A DNA stretch of 64,000 nt from Molanna angustata. Its lineage: Eukaryota > Arthropoda > Insecta > Trichoptera > Molannidae. The stretch's first letter is position 1, and the number at the start of each line of letters is the position of its first letter. The stretch lies in contig OY754978.1 in the NCBI GenBank assembly GCA_963576475.1, forward strand, positions 7,204,629 through 7,268,628. The letters run 5' to 3'. Below the pieces are notes generated by a model. It worked only from the letters and a program-made list of their open reading frames with translations, did not search any database and was not told the DNA's origin. Of the stretch, positions 11,667 to 24,802 are shown piece after piece. A program made the translations under genes and the position numbers.

Positions 11667-11800
11667 GTCGGCCTTCGTGGATCAGATGGTTAGACAACTG
11701 ACTGCTGATCCAAAGGTCTCAGGTTCAAATCCAGGTGGAGACACAGTATTTTAATTATTGTGTACTGTAAATATTTGACACGGTAACTGTAGTTGCCTGA
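11667..11800 (+). mobile_element. tRNA-derived SINE-1
   Basis: The head contains A-box-like TGGATCAGATGG, the anticodon-arm region GACTGCTGATCC and B-box GGTTCAAATCC, followed by GGAGACACAG. The same head is at 24803-24890 and, reversed, at 31766-31860 and 42770-42840. The body beyond GGAGACACAG is diverged here. Confidence 0.75.
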
Positions 11801-13240
<1,440 letters not shown>

Positions 13241-13355
13241 ATTTGAGTTTTTAGCCGATAAGGGGGGCGATTTGCACTTAAACCAACGAAGTAAAAAGAC
13301 ACAAATTTGCGCTCTGCGCAAACGGAAACTCGTTCAAGATATTTGGCGAAAATTA
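13241..13355. repeat. Unnamed repeat X, copy 2
   Basis: Second copy of the block at 9752-9860 and in the same orientation, with AAGGGGGGCGATTTGCACTT and CTCTGCGCAAACGGAAACTC. The two copies diverge by short substitutions only. Confidence 0.6.
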
Positions 13356-13735
13356 TAAGTATATATGAGAAAGGATCTTGTGGTGTAGTTTAATCAGTAG
13401 AAAAGACCCATAGCAAGTGAAACGATCGCCCTGTAAATATGACATTTATTAACTCTCATTTTACCTTAATTCCTTTTCTTAATTCCTTGAATGAAAAGGT
13501 CAAAGGGAATTGTCAGCTGTAGCTTCCCAATATTTACTTTCAGAAGAAGCGAAAAACAGATCCACGATCTACGCAGAGATTATAATAGATATGAAAGAGT
13601 AATTATTTGCGTTCAGATGGTTTTAAATCTGACGAAACAATTATGTATTCTAATATTCTAAGGTAGAGGCGTTTACAAATAACAATGTAACTTTACTATT
13701 TCCATTTATTTATTTTAATTCGTTTAAACTAAAAA
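13356..13735. other. Unassigned spacer
   Basis: No supported gene or repeat; it lies directly 3' of the Penelope-like fragment. Confidence 0.4.
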
Positions 13736-13999
13736 CTAATTTGGTATGATGTGCGGCAGTGTCATGGGTATGGCGGGAGGTGGGGGTGAAGGAGGGAATG
13801 GACGTTGACCTAACGGGAACATGGATAATAATGGTGAAGTGTTGGGTGGTGTCTGGTTGTTAATTATTTTCTTGTGATTGTTTATGGCTTTGTAGATTTC
13901 TAATGTCTCTAAATTATATGTATGTTTATGTAATAATTGTGCCTTTGTATTGTCAAATGTATGATTGTCTTGTATAAGTTGGTTTGTAATAAATAGTGC
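13736..13999 (-). pseudogene. Penelope-like element C-terminal fragment
   Basis: An open minus-strand frame of about 88 codons, bounded by a stop codon at each end (complement of 14000-14002 upstream, of 13736-13738 downstream). It begins ALFITNQLIQDNHTFDNTKA and contains NLETLEIYKAINNHKKIINN, a pattern I associate with the end of the GIY-YIG endonuclease domain of Penelope-like retroelements ('LE-LEIYK----- IN'). A Pro-rich tail (PPSPPPAIPMTLPHIIPN) follows. The reverse transcriptase part is absent. Some PLE-like Pro-rich tails occur elsewhere, so the call is tentative. Confidence 0.55.
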
Positions 14000-14002
14000 T
14001 CA

Positions 14003-15535
14003 GGCGTCTATAATACATTTTGCATCTTAAAATTTGTGTAGGTATAGTTAAAATTTAATACCAGCAATCGAGTTACCAACATCATTGTTAGGTCTCCGTC
14101 AATATTACTATTTCTGCAAAGGGTCCATGTTCCTATATCAGTAAGACCCTGTGTAGCTTTTCATTACATTTGAATTTCCCAGCCACATCAAAGTCAGATT
14201 TGATGGTGCCTTTCAAATCCATCGGACTTTGATGGATTTTCAAAAAAGTTTTTTTGATGTTCATTCATCTGAAGATTCCCTTTCGTGGTCCGTTTGTTGT
14301 TTATTTTAAACTAACGTTATTGTGCTAGCAGACATTCAAATTTTAACATTTTATAATTTGGTAAGTGAGTGATTTTAATTTGATAAATGAGAGATATGGT
14401 CGTTTGACCAGTAAATAACATTCAGGTTTTATTTTACAATACATGTCACTAAACCCCAGTAGTGATCTTTAAATTCTGAAACAGGTCATGTTTGTCTCAT
14501 AAAATTGTTAATAAAGTGACAAATTAATAATCATACATTACATACTGTAAAATATGGTAATATATTAATTATATATAAAAATTAAAAACATGAAATGTAT
14601 AGCAGTAGTGGTGCAAAGTTCGATATTTTTGTAAGATCCTGTCTTTTAAAATCGATTCATGAAATTTATGCGGATCATCAATTCGCTCTTCGATTCAATA
14701 TGATTCAAATATAGCTATCTATCGTACATAACATGTACGTAGTATGACAGAGAAAACAAAACCGATTCAAAATATGATATGCAAATGTAGGCGTTAAAAT
14801 GTTTGCATTTCAATGTACTTAATGGTCAATATTGCTTAAATATTTCATGAACCATAATGAATTAGTCGTGAATCGAAGATCACCTTCAAAATAGTATATT
14901 CAATTATAGACGTTACGTATTTGTTTTTCAAAGTATGTTGCGGTCAAAATTGCTTAACATATTTAAGAACCGCAATGAATTAGATTTTATGAACCATAAA
15001 GAATTAGTTGTGTATCGATGATTGCCATGAGTCGGTATGTGTATCGCATTCAAACGATATATTTTATATGAGATAGAAAGTGTGAGAGTAATGTCTGGGT
15101 CATGAGCGGATCGTTGTGGCAACGTGAACCGTGAGTCACCGATTCAATTTAATGATCCGGTCAAATAATACGGATCACTCATTTTTCCCCGTCGAGCAGT
15201 GACATCTGTGGAGGTGGGGTTAAAATTAAATAAAATAATTATTAATTAGTGAAAGGTTTATTATTGTATTGAAAACTTATTTATTGCATGGGAACAATAA
15301 AAAGTTTAGGAAATGAATGAACATACCTCTGTTAAACAGTATCAATTCTGAGTCGACTTATAAATTGTATATTACTGTAAATATATTGTAATTTAGTAAA
15401 ATTACACGAGCAAGTCTTTTTGAATTAAAACTCCCAGTTTTCCACGACAAGGAAAAAGAAGTCTCTCTTGAGAACTATAGAGAGATTCCACACATACTTA
15501 AAAATAAAATGCAGTCCTAAATTATTTTTGTATAC
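14003..15535. other. Unassigned; degenerate ~120-bp tandem duplication at 14770-15030
   Basis: Two diverged units share GGTCAATATTGCTTAA (14823) / GGTCAAAATTGCTTAA (14942), a GAACC-AATGAATTAG block, and a following ATCGA-GAT. Repeated GATCCG/CGATTCA words occur at 14640-14720 and 15120-15180. It may be a decayed DNA transposon, but I could not define termini or a target duplication. Confidence 0.45.
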
Positions 15536-15537
15536 TA

Positions 15538-15846
15538 CCCCCTATTCAGTAACTATTGTAACTAAAATAGGAACGTACTAAAATTGTAGATTTTAGATTT
15601 ACGGTCTTATTTCAGCGTTATAAAATATCAACTTGGACTAAATGGAATAGAAACATACATATATTAGCCGGAACGTTCTTAAAAAAATACTGAATTAGAC
15701 GTATTTTGAATAATTATGAAAATATAGGTACGATTATGAAAATTAGTCCAATTTGATATTTTATAACGCTGAAATAAGACCATAAATCTAAAATCTACAA
15801 TTTTAGTACGTTCCTATTTTAGTTACAATAGTTGCTGAATAGGGGG
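15538..15846. mobile_element. Mariner-type MITE, copy 1, TA duplication
   Basis: Long imperfect TIRs (CCCCCTATTCAGTAAC at the left, its reverse complement at the right) run through most of the 309 bp. TA flanks both ends (15536-15537, 15847-15848). No ORF. The TA duplication fits the Tc1/mariner superfamily. Confidence 0.8.
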
Positions 15847-15973
15847 TACTGTGTACTTTATCCTATTATAGTCCTTATTTGTTTTGATATATTTTATTGT
15901 ACATAATGTACAGTCTTTGTTCATTTTCGCATCTTTTTATGTTATTTCTTATAGCTTATTTTGGTATAAATTA

Positions 15974-16351
15974 CCCCCTATTCAGTAACTAAAATAGGAA
16001 CATACTAAAATTGTAGATTTTAGATTTACGGTCTTATTTCAGCGTTATAAAATATCAACTTGGACTAAATGGAATAGGAACGTATCTATATTGGCCGGAA
16101 CGTTCTTATAAAGTTACTGTATTAGACGTATTTTGAATAATTATAAAAATGATGAAAATTTCATAATATTCATCATTATTCATAATACGTCTGATTCAAT
16201 AACTTTTTAAGAACGTTCCGGCCAATATAGGTACGTTCCTATTCCATTTAGTCTTAGTTGATATTTTATAACGCTGAAATAAGACCGTAAATCTTAAATC
16301 TACAATTTTAATATGTTCCTATTTTAGTTACAATAGTTACTGAATAGGGGC
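15974..16351. mobile_element. Mariner-type MITE, copy 2, TA duplication
   Basis: Same family as 15538-15846 (GGTCTTATTTCAGCGTTATA and GGAACGTTCTTA in both arms), 378 bp, flanked by TA at 15972-15973 and 16352-16353. The copies lie only 127 bp apart. The centre differs, with extra CATCATTATTCAT sequence. Confidence 0.8.
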
Positions 16352-16404
16352 TATTGTATTTAAAATTGCCCAATACTTGCTTTATTATGAAACTTGTAGA
16401 TTTA

Positions 16405-16588
16405 TGGGGGCAAGTTTGGTCCCACCGGCGGAATCGAAACCCTAGTGATTACCCATATCATGTATATAATTATCAGATGGAGTTCTATGACATCTAAAGA
16501 TATTATAGAACTCCATATAATAATTATAACCATGATATGGGTATTCGTGAGGGTTTCGATTTCACCGGTTGGACCAGACTTGCCCCCA
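16405..16588. mobile_element. Harbinger-type MITE with TTA duplication
   Basis: 184 bp with TGGGGGCAAGT...ACTTGCCCCCA termini and near-complete internal symmetry (GGAGTTCTATGACATC against ATAGAACTCC). TTA flanks both ends (16402-16404, 16589-16591), as expected for PIF/Harbinger. A second copy is at 42545-42729. Confidence 0.75.
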
Positions 16589-16591
16589 TTA

Positions 16592-17673
16592 TATTGTTAT
16601 AAAGGCCTTTATAATATTTTTTGGGAATAATTTTTATTTATTAATTTTTAATTAAAAAAAATATAATTTTAAAAATTTACTGGTTTGTTAGTTATTGTAA
16701 AAATTCTTACGTAAGCTGAATGCGAACTTTCATATCTCGACAGTATTCGTTTATAAATATAATTAATTCACAACATTTTTATTTTTCCATTTGTTGACGT
16801 CGTCCATTTTGTCTTTCACGTGCTACGTAAATATCCATTCGAAAAATGCACCGATATGCAGTTTTCCATAGACAAAAGTAGTACAAAATAGAAAGCAAAC
16901 GCAGCGTTTGTTCCAATTACAAACCCGCATTTCTACATTAAATAAACGACACGAAATTGCACAAATTAATTCCGTCCTCAGAAAACCAACTTCGATGTAA
17001 TGCGACTTTCCAGGGAAGCAGAACAAATGCCGGGTGTCCTGGTTTCGATATAATGTGACTAATTGAAACGTTCGCCGTTCCCATTCTACTACAGAACATA
17101 CGTCTTAATGTTACAATTCCAGCGTCCTGTTCTCCTGTTACTAATGTACCACTCGAGTGATTTGTGTGTGCATGGGGATTTTTGATAATTTCCATTAAGT
17201 ATCATCTTCTTCTTCTTCGATGAGTTCTTCATTAAAAGATCGTCTTCAACTTAATGTGTAGACGTTACGTCCTCTGCCATTAAGTGTCATATCAAATTAA
17301 TTAGTAAAAAAACAATGATTATGAGATAAACCAATTAAATAACAGGAATAAAAACGTTTTAATATTTATTAAATATTTTACTTTTATAAATTACCATATC
17401 TTAACGCCAGTTATTTTTTTTTTATATAGAAAAAACAAATTAGAATAGAATAGATTTTTCTTAATAGAATAGAATACCATTTTATTTAATAGAAAAGATA
17501 TTGACAATAATTTAACAATAAAAGAACACCAAAGTTTATGACAATTTAGCAATAATAGAATAGGTACTAAAGTTAGGACAATTTAACAATAATAGAATGC
17601 CAAAAGTAATTTAGTTTCATATTTAATTCACTATTTATAACCCGATTATGAAATAAATAAAATGATGATTTTT
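16592..17673. other. Unassigned; ~38-bp tandem repeat at 17500-17612
   Basis: Three A-rich units share GACAATTTA-CAATAATAGAAT and CCAAAAGTT. The rest has short frames (for example 16938-17195 minus) without motifs. A CTTCTTCTTCTTC run at 17206-17218 resembles RTE tails but no RTE coding sequence is attached. Confidence 0.5.
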
Positions 17674-17752
17674 ACTCCTCACTAACCCAAGGGGACAAAG
17701 TCAACTACAATCATGCTGAGATTGTATTTTGAAAGTTTCATCACAATGTATC

Positions 17753-17783
<31 letters not shown>

Positions 17784-18115
17784 TGTGTGATATGTACGGC
17801 GTGTTCATTTTACTTTATCGATTATAGACTAAAGTACTCATTCGAATATTAACAAATTTTGCAAATTTGTATATCTAATACTCACTTAGACCCCATTGGA
17901 TTTAGAATGTTATTTGAATAGTGCTACTCATTTTTTCAACTGTCAATATATTTAAAAGTGACCCCAAACTCCCTAAAATATTTAAATCAAAAATAATTAT
18001 TAAATAAACTCTTTTCATGAAAATGCTGAATATTTTCCGTTCAAATTTTGAAAACTTTATGGAGTACCTAGCTTGTTAGTGAAGAGATTAGCGTTGGCCA
18101 CAACCCACTCGTTTT
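17674..18115 (+). repeat. Family C repeat, near-complete copy
   Basis: Starts ACTCCTCACTAACCCAAGGG and ends GGCCACAACCCACTCGTTT. Subterminal CTCCTCACTAAC and GTTAGTGAAGAG are inverted copies. Includes a short (GT)n run at 17752-17780 and the block TTTATCGATTATAGACTAAAG. Other copies or parts: 39246-39785, 40570-41013 (reverse), 41675-42230 and 55440-55537. Confidence 0.75.
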
Positions 18116-18145
18116 ATAAGTATCTACACATTAACGCTGTGAGGC

Positions 18146-18436
18146 ACCGGCTTAGAATAGTGCTTCCACTATTTTCTATTATTGTTTTCGAGTGTCCCGT
18201 AAGAGCCGGGTAATCGAAAATACATCAGGCAACAATAACATCTGACATAGTTCAGCAATGAGGTTCACCACCCATTCTGAATGTAGTGCCTTTTTAGGTG
18301 AGACGAGACTGGTGTGTGGGCATACACAGATGTGTTGTGCTCCCTTTTATAAGGCAATGCACACCCCCACACCTTTCGCTGGTTACCCCACATTGTGGGA
18401 TATGCCGTGATGGTATGAATGAATGAATGAATGAAT
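18146..18436 (+). mobile_element. Retroposon-3, best-preserved copy
   Basis: Starts GCACCGGCTTAGAATAGTGC, has CGTAAGAGCCGGGTAATCG, GAGACGAGACTGGTGTGTGG and CTGGTTACCCCACATTGTGG, and ends GTGATGGTATGAATGAATGA with a (GAAT)n tail. About 290 bp. This copy defines the family consensus within the window. Confidence 0.8.
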
Positions 18437-19488
18437 ACACAGAAAAGAGAAACAGATATAATTAAAAAATAAGTTCGCTTATACCAAAGTCAAGCCTGAC
18501 CAAACTATATTCATTTTGTGATAATATTGTTATTAATATTAAAATTATGGAACATAGTATTATACATATAGGTATTAATATTTAAATTATAACAGCCCAC
18601 TACTGATAGATAAAATAGTATTTTTTTCTGATATAATTATACACTGGTACCAATATAACAAAATATTTGATTATTTTTAGTATTTGTTAATGTGTATTTA
18701 TTATATTATGTATGTTGTAATTTGAATCTCGTGGTTTTGTGCGCTTCAGTAATTATTTAGTATTTATCTCATATTATAATTTGACAAAACACTAATTGAT
18801 ACGGGATGCATTGAATGTACATTTGGATAAATTCGATATCCGCGAATTCATTAAATATTTGGACACTCATTAACATTCCCCAACAAAACGTTACGATGGG
18901 TTTTTTTTTGTGTCATGTTCATCAATGCAAATTATCATAATTGTCGAAATTAATAAAAGCTTCAGTGAAACACATTAGTATAGCTAAAGTACACACCATC
19001 AAGCCTTTTCACTTGTAAACTAGGCAAAGAGAACCGAATGCCGTACATTGATATCGCTTCGCTTCGTTTTCACTCTGGTGGTTACATTCACAGGAGTTGA
19101 TCTCAGAATACCAACACTTTAAGATGATTGAACAGAGTCAATAAGGCGGCTTACTATACTCGCAGTTTCAGTGTAAATGGGCGTTGAGTGTGCATATAAA
19201 CCTTAACACATCAATTTCAAAGTCTTCAAATATGTTAAACAGTGTGTTCCTGAATAAATACCATAAGTATTTTCAACATTTCTCTTGTGAATGTTCGCCA
19301 CACAATTTTATAATTCGGCATAAATTCCCATAAAAAAATATTAATAATATTTTTACAGCATTTTTTTTTTCAAATTACTCTATAACTTATGTGTCGTAGA
19401 GAAATAAATCTTTCATATGCTTAAAGAGTGCATAAAATCAATATAAATGACCGATAAAGTTTTTTCATATCAATTCAGCTTCCCTAGA
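18437..19488. other. Unassigned AT-rich interval
   Basis: No supported frame. 19020-19050 (GGCAAAGAGAACCGAATGCC) weakly resembles, in reverse, the 3' UTR of the RTE LINE at 29350-29380. Confidence 0.4.
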
Positions 19489-19630
19489 CACGTGTCATTT
19501 ATCTCAAGAAAAGAAACAAGAGAAGATAACTCAATGTATGGAAGTGACAGTTGTCACGTGACTGGCAACTGTCACTTCCATACATTGAGTTATTTTTTCT
19601 TGTTTCTTTTCTTGAGCTAAATGGCATGTT
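19489..19630. repeat. Foldback with ~65-bp arms
   Basis: Left arm 19489-19553 and right arm 19566-19630 pair with a few mismatches and small indels (AACTCAATGTATGGAAGTGA and its reverse complement form the core). The 12-bp centre contains CACGTG. A G9 run follows at 19636. Non-coding; probably a MITE. Confidence 0.7.
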
Positions 19631-20407
19631 GTATAGGGGGGGGGCAGGTTTGTTCTTAAAATTCAAAAAATAGCAAATATTGGTTTTCCGATCATTTAAA
19701 TTACGTATTAACCCCTTTTAACGCACACGATAGTTACCCTTACTTACACGTAACTTCATAATGTATTAGGCGGTTTTCCAACTGTCGATTTGTTCAGGAG
19801 AACTTTGTTCTATATCGACAATGTTTCAAGCCAGGATACGCGAGAATTGTATGCAGAGGTCTACTTTTTTCACGGCTTTTCCAACTTTGAAGTAAAAAAA
19901 CACCAACTTAGAGGCTTCGCAGCATATATGTTCCATACACGGATTTACTCAGAATTCGGAGTAGAACTTTTCGTGTGTGTGTGTGTGTGTGTCTGTGTGT
20001 GTTTGGTGTGTGTGTGTCCCCTTATAACTTTTGATCTGCTCAATTTACAGAGCCCAAAATTTCAGAATATATAAACAGTTACAGTCCTACAAACTTTTAT
20101 ACTCAGAATTTTGAATTTTTGTTTCAGTCAGGGGTTATCAACTTTTGAATTTTTATTTTATTTTTCCATATATCTCAGAAACCATAAAAGCTAGAACGCT
20201 GAAAATTGCTACAAACATAGAAAAATAAAAAATCTCAAATTAGTTTTTTCAAAAAAATTCCAGGGGTTCTCAAACGTTAAGATGTTTTATAAATTGTTAT
20301 TATTGACATAGTATTACAACATATTCGAATCTTGGTAGTCTTGCAGTATTTTCAAAATTAAACTAAATATTCATTTTTCTATCAGTAAAAGTAATTACAA
20401 TTACCTT

Positions 20408-20656
20408 TTTTTAACTTTTCTACGGACAATTCTTGGTAGAACTCCATTTCAAATAATAAATAAATTTGGAATGGTAAAATAAAACCAAAGTTTTCAGTTC
20501 TACTAATTTAATGACACTGACTAGTTTCGGTCATCCAGTGACCATTTGACACTTTGAAAATGGTCACTGGATGACCGAAACTAGTCAGTGTCATTAAATT
20601 AGTAGAACTGAAAACTTTGGTTTTATTTTACCATTCCAAATTTATTTATTATTTTT
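20408..20656. repeat. Insert with perfect 97-bp inverted repeat and 15-bp direct repeats
   Basis: 20451-20547 and 20558-20654 are exact reverse complements around a 10-bp loop. AATTACAATTACCTT occurs at 20393-20407 and again at 20657-20671, directly bounding the segment, as a target-site duplication would. No ORF. Such a perfect stem in a decayed neighbourhood implies a young insertion or gene conversion between arms. Confidence 0.85.
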
Positions 20657-20921
20657 AATTACAATTACCTTCGAACTTAAAAAACACGAACATTCGAAAT
20701 AGAATCATTTTTTTTATCTTCAAGGTACACCGAAATACCTCAAATATTTTTTTTAAATATAAGTACAAACCCTATAGTCTTCATCGCAATTTTTTTATAA
20801 TATTTTTGTAAAAATTGAATTTAGTGACGACATCGTTTCATACAATTTGTATCGTAGTATACATACACAATATCTACGGGAACTCTCAATAGTTTGATAC
20901 TTTATCTTCATGCATACGTCC

Positions 20922-21083
20922 TGGGTTCGATTTCCAGCAGAGGATAAATTTATTTAAATTAATTTTCTCTCGCAAATATTGCTTCTCTGTGATGGAAACA
21001 CTGGTTAGTTGGAAAAAATTGCCACACGGCAATAAACTCGCCACTTGCGCAGGGTGCAAGGAAGTGTTCATTATTATTATTAT
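20922..21083 (+). mobile_element. SINE-2 copy, head mostly lost
   Basis: Begins at the B-box region CCTGGGTTCGATTTCCAGCA, continues CGCAAATATTGCTTCTCTG, GGAAAAAATTGCCACACGGC and TTGCGCAGGGTGCAAGGAAG, and ends in (ATT)n. ATACGT occurs at both boundaries, consistent with a short target duplication inside family A. Confidence 0.75.
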
Positions 21084-21288
21084 ACGTAGCATGTTAACAT
21101 AATCGGTGTAGGAAAAAAGGACTGACCTCCACACTTTTCAATCATGTCATGCATGTTTTGTATAGAAAACAAAATATTTGAAAATATTCAATAATTTTGA
21201 TTTAAGGGTTTATTGTATGGTACTTATTCTTCAACTATGCATACTATCGCCATCGACATTTCGATCTCATGTATTACGTGCAACTAGT

Positions 21289-21763
21289 AAAAGCAATAAC
21301 CGAGTATTTTATAACATAATCTTTGATTCCTAGCTTCGCTAACATTTTTATATGTACGTCGTACGATTTTCGTTCTACAAAAGAGTGGTTATTCGTGTTC
21401 CGTATGAAGTTTTGCGATGTCGTTATCATCAATCATGTCTTCCGCAGACTGAAGATTATAGGGGCTGATGGAAGATGTTATGTACCTACATTCATCGCCC
21501 GTCAGGGGGGGGTGGGAACTTCTTGGATGTCATAATCTTGAGTGTAGGGGAAATTTCACAATAAAATCGCATCAATACATTACATTACAGTCTTCATTTT
21601 ATTTAATAATTATAAAGTTTTTGTGTTAACAGAGTGGAAATCCATTTCATAATTAATGAACAAAATATACTACTTTTCCACAAGAACTAGATTATAATTA
21701 AATTAAACGTTTTCGCCGAGGTAGCTCTAACTAACTAATGTTAACAAAAATCATCCTGCACTA
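21289..21763. other. Unassigned interval
   Basis: A 70-codon plus-strand frame (21323-21535) has no recognisable motif. Nothing else supported. Confidence 0.4.
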
Positions 21764-22025
21764 CAAAATTTACAGCGTTGCAACCTGAGTGGGTGGAGTT
21801 CCAGTGATTTCACAATGTTGCCAAATATGTGGGTGAGTCTTAGTTTAAAGAAGTGGGGATATATTTGAAGCCTGGATGTTTACAATGTTGCCTTTTATTT
21901 TATTTCTACTGTAAGCATCAATTTATATCCCCACTTCTTCAAACTTAGACTCACCTATTATTATTTGACAACATTGTAAAATCACTGAAATTCCATCCAC
22001 ACAAGTGGCAACGCAGTAAATTTTA
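21764..22025. mobile_element. MITE with long imperfect TIRs, TA duplication
   Basis: Left AAAATTTACAGCGTTGCAAC pairs with right GTGGCAACGCAGTAAATTTT. The pairing continues through GTGAGTCT and AGTGGGGATATA. TA is present at 21762-21763 and 22026-22027. 262 bp, non-coding, probably Tc1/mariner-derived but a different family from 15538-15846. Confidence 0.7.
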
Positions 22026-22027
22026 TA

Positions 22028-24802
22028 CATCCTCATACATTCCCTAAATTATGCGCTGATTCTAAAGCAATACTTGCCCTTATTCTACTCTTTCAACACT
22101 TAGAAAAAATATGAAGATTTGCGCTTGCAGGTTCATTCGAGGACATACAAAATAATACGATGCAACAGTGTAAAACTATAAATGATTTAAAAAAACCCAT
22201 TTCGTATAAAATGGCTTGAATGATAATTTACAAAGTGGCAGTATTGCCCGCTATTCTGGGATATAGTAAATTTTATAACATAACAGAGAAAATATCTAAA
22301 ACGATTATATTATCTATAATATTGTTCATATCGATTTTAGGATTACGCTTCGTTGAAAATAAATTCTCGGAAGGTATATTTCTCAGCGGCACGTTTTTGA
22401 GCAAAGGTTTATGTTTTCTTTAAGATGTTCGGAATTGGGAAGGACACAAAATGGATCGGTATTAACTTAGGTACTTACTTTTTGTAATATCTTACATTTT
22501 TCCGTGAATTCATTTGGTGTCTATTCATCCATTCCTGAGGCGATTTATATATTTTTATTTAAATCTCAAGATCCGATCAATCAAATGGCCCGCGGGTGTA
22601 TTCCAGCAGTTTGCCTATTTTGGGAATCTTCCCCTACTTTTTTCTCAGCTATTTCACAACTTCAGAATACACACACAATCCTTTTGTGTTGAATGTCTGT
22701 TTAAGTGAAATCTTCATAAGAAGATGTAGTGATTCTACAACAATAACCGTTAAATAGACTCAAAGTTTCGCAACTTAGGACCGAAAAAACGGCTTTGGTG
22801 ATTGAAAATCTTGTACCAGATGTGACAAAGTTACTAATTACAACGAGCTTTTCTTAGTTATCAGGAGTAACTCTTATCAATGTATTTAAAATATTGAAGG
22901 ATATTCATTCTCGAATATTTTTAATTTTGCGTATATGCGATCATTGAATTTTTTTCCCTGTTTTTTTCATTTGTCATAAGATATAATATCTGCTATTTTT
23001 TATATTTGTTATATTTTATTATCCATGTTGTTTATGCCTAACGTCATTTATTAGCAATTAAATAATGATGAAAATAAAATAAATCGGCTACATTTATACC
23101 GCTTTTAGTTTATCCATATAATGTGTGATTATATTCGCTTTATTATTTAGATTTTGTGAGGTTTCTTTAATTTTCCTTTTTGTACGTCGAGTCATGTTTT
23201 TCTGCTTGTGCGTGCGTTTCGTGTGATGTCATTAATAGGATATGATGAAAAATATGAGGTCATCAGCGTTTTGTTGGTTGTGACAATGTATCATGACTGA
23301 TTCCACCGGGCGAGGATTAAACCATGTTGAAGGGTGAAGCCATTTGCTCAAAGGTTAAGCGCTTATGAAGAGCGGGGTTGACAGACGACAGAGGGAGACG
23401 ATACTGATGTTTATTAATGTATTTGTTCAATCTGCGCATTCTCATGCTTTCTCAGTATGTTTTATAATTTTAAGTGTAAATAAATACAAGTGAAGACAGA
23501 GAAAATTTTGTAGAATGCAACATAGATAATCAATTGTATTGTAAACACTTCCTGCAACTTATGCAAATGGTGAATTTGTTACTTAACTGATTTTGTAACA
23601 ATGGTAATAATGAAAATATATTATTATTAACTCTGGAAGTTGTGACCAAGTCAAATTACTAGCCACTAACTACCTCATAGTGATTTTCATGTCTCCATAT
23701 ATATTCAATGACGAATTGACGTGTATCATCAAATCGTTTGAAATAAATAAACATTCATATGAACCATTCCGCACTGGCGCAGTCGAACTGGCCGCGTCTC
23801 TTTTCGTTTCATTTGCAGGCATCTTCGAGTGGGACGAAGTCATCCTATATTCGTTCGGCTTCGGGAAACATTGGACTTTGGCCGAGTCACTCCGAACTCT
23901 ATTACTTACTTGTATGACGTCGTGAAATTATCACTCTAATAGGTTTTAGTAGGTATTTATTAAAATGGTAAATTGCAAGTACCTACGCATCTATAAATAA
24001 TTAGCGTTGTTTACGTTGTGGAGTATTATTTCGGGTGAAAATATTTAATAAATTTTAATTACAACTTTGATTGGCGGCAATGTTATTTTCAATAGGCATT
24101 GTTATTTTACCTGGAAACTGATGTTTTCTATTTATATTACGGTATTTATTGGGTATTTTATAATTGACAACAAATTTCATTAAAATTGTCATTACAACAT
24201 CCTTGGAAGTTAAATTTAATTACAATCCCAGTAAAATATTTATTTTAATAATTCGATTAGCATTTCTTTTTATTCAAAGAGCTATCCAAAGATGAACCAT
24301 CTTGATTGGATATGGATACCAATACTCTCATTGTCCTTTTATATAACTTATTACTTTTTTTATCGATTCCCAGCGCTAATTTTTATGACTTATCTATTGT
24401 TTGTATGAGGTAAGATTTTTAAGACTTTTTTTTATTTCTTTCAGGTAAGACAACTCTTCAAATTCATCATTTCCATGAGCCATTTCCATGCTTATTCTTA
24501 TTTTGGTGAGTTAAAATATATTATTAGTATTCATTTAAAAAAAAAACTTTAGTTAAAAATGTTTTTATCACAAAGTTATTCTGTAGCCAAAACTTGTCAA
24601 CCACGCACGCACCAGACAATTTGTGTTTTATGCACAAAAAAATATTTAAATTTTTAATAGCAGCTATAATTTAAATATTCGATGCACAATTTCACGTGTT
24701 TTGTGGTGTCATTCATGAATTTACTCCTTATTATTTATCTCTTTAAATAATATTAAATTAATGCATGAATATATACCCTCACGGCATATACCAGTATTCC
24801 AG
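22028..24802. other. Largest stretch without an assignable feature (2.8 kb)
   Basis: Frames at 22220-22423, 22504-22708 and 23680-23925 lack motifs. The last has a more balanced composition (LAASLFVSFAGIFEWDEVIL) but no known domain and no splice evidence strong enough to call an exon. If a host exon or regulatory DNA exists in the window, this is one of the less repeat-covered places to look. Confidence 0.4.

Larger units (their letters stand above)
19899..21288 (-). repeat. Family A full-length copy, reverse orientation
   Basis: Runs from AACACCAACTTAGAGGCTTC to TACGTGCAACTAGT, so both family ends are present. It contains the (GT)n segment (19972-20018), CCCCTTATAACTTTTGATC, the AT-rich core, and two insertions: a hairpin-bearing segment (20408-20656) and a SINE-2 (20922-21083). 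Confidence 0.75.

Noticed and set aside
14590..15210. Possible hAT element based on repeated GATCCG/CGATTCA words and CAGTAGTGG and CAGTGACATC near the ends
   Set aside because: The ends do not pair convincingly and no 8-bp duplication was found; only the internal tandem duplication is reported.
17206..17218. CTTCTTCTTCTTC run as an RTE tail
   Set aside because: No RTE coding sequence is attached on the expected side; may be a plain microsatellite.
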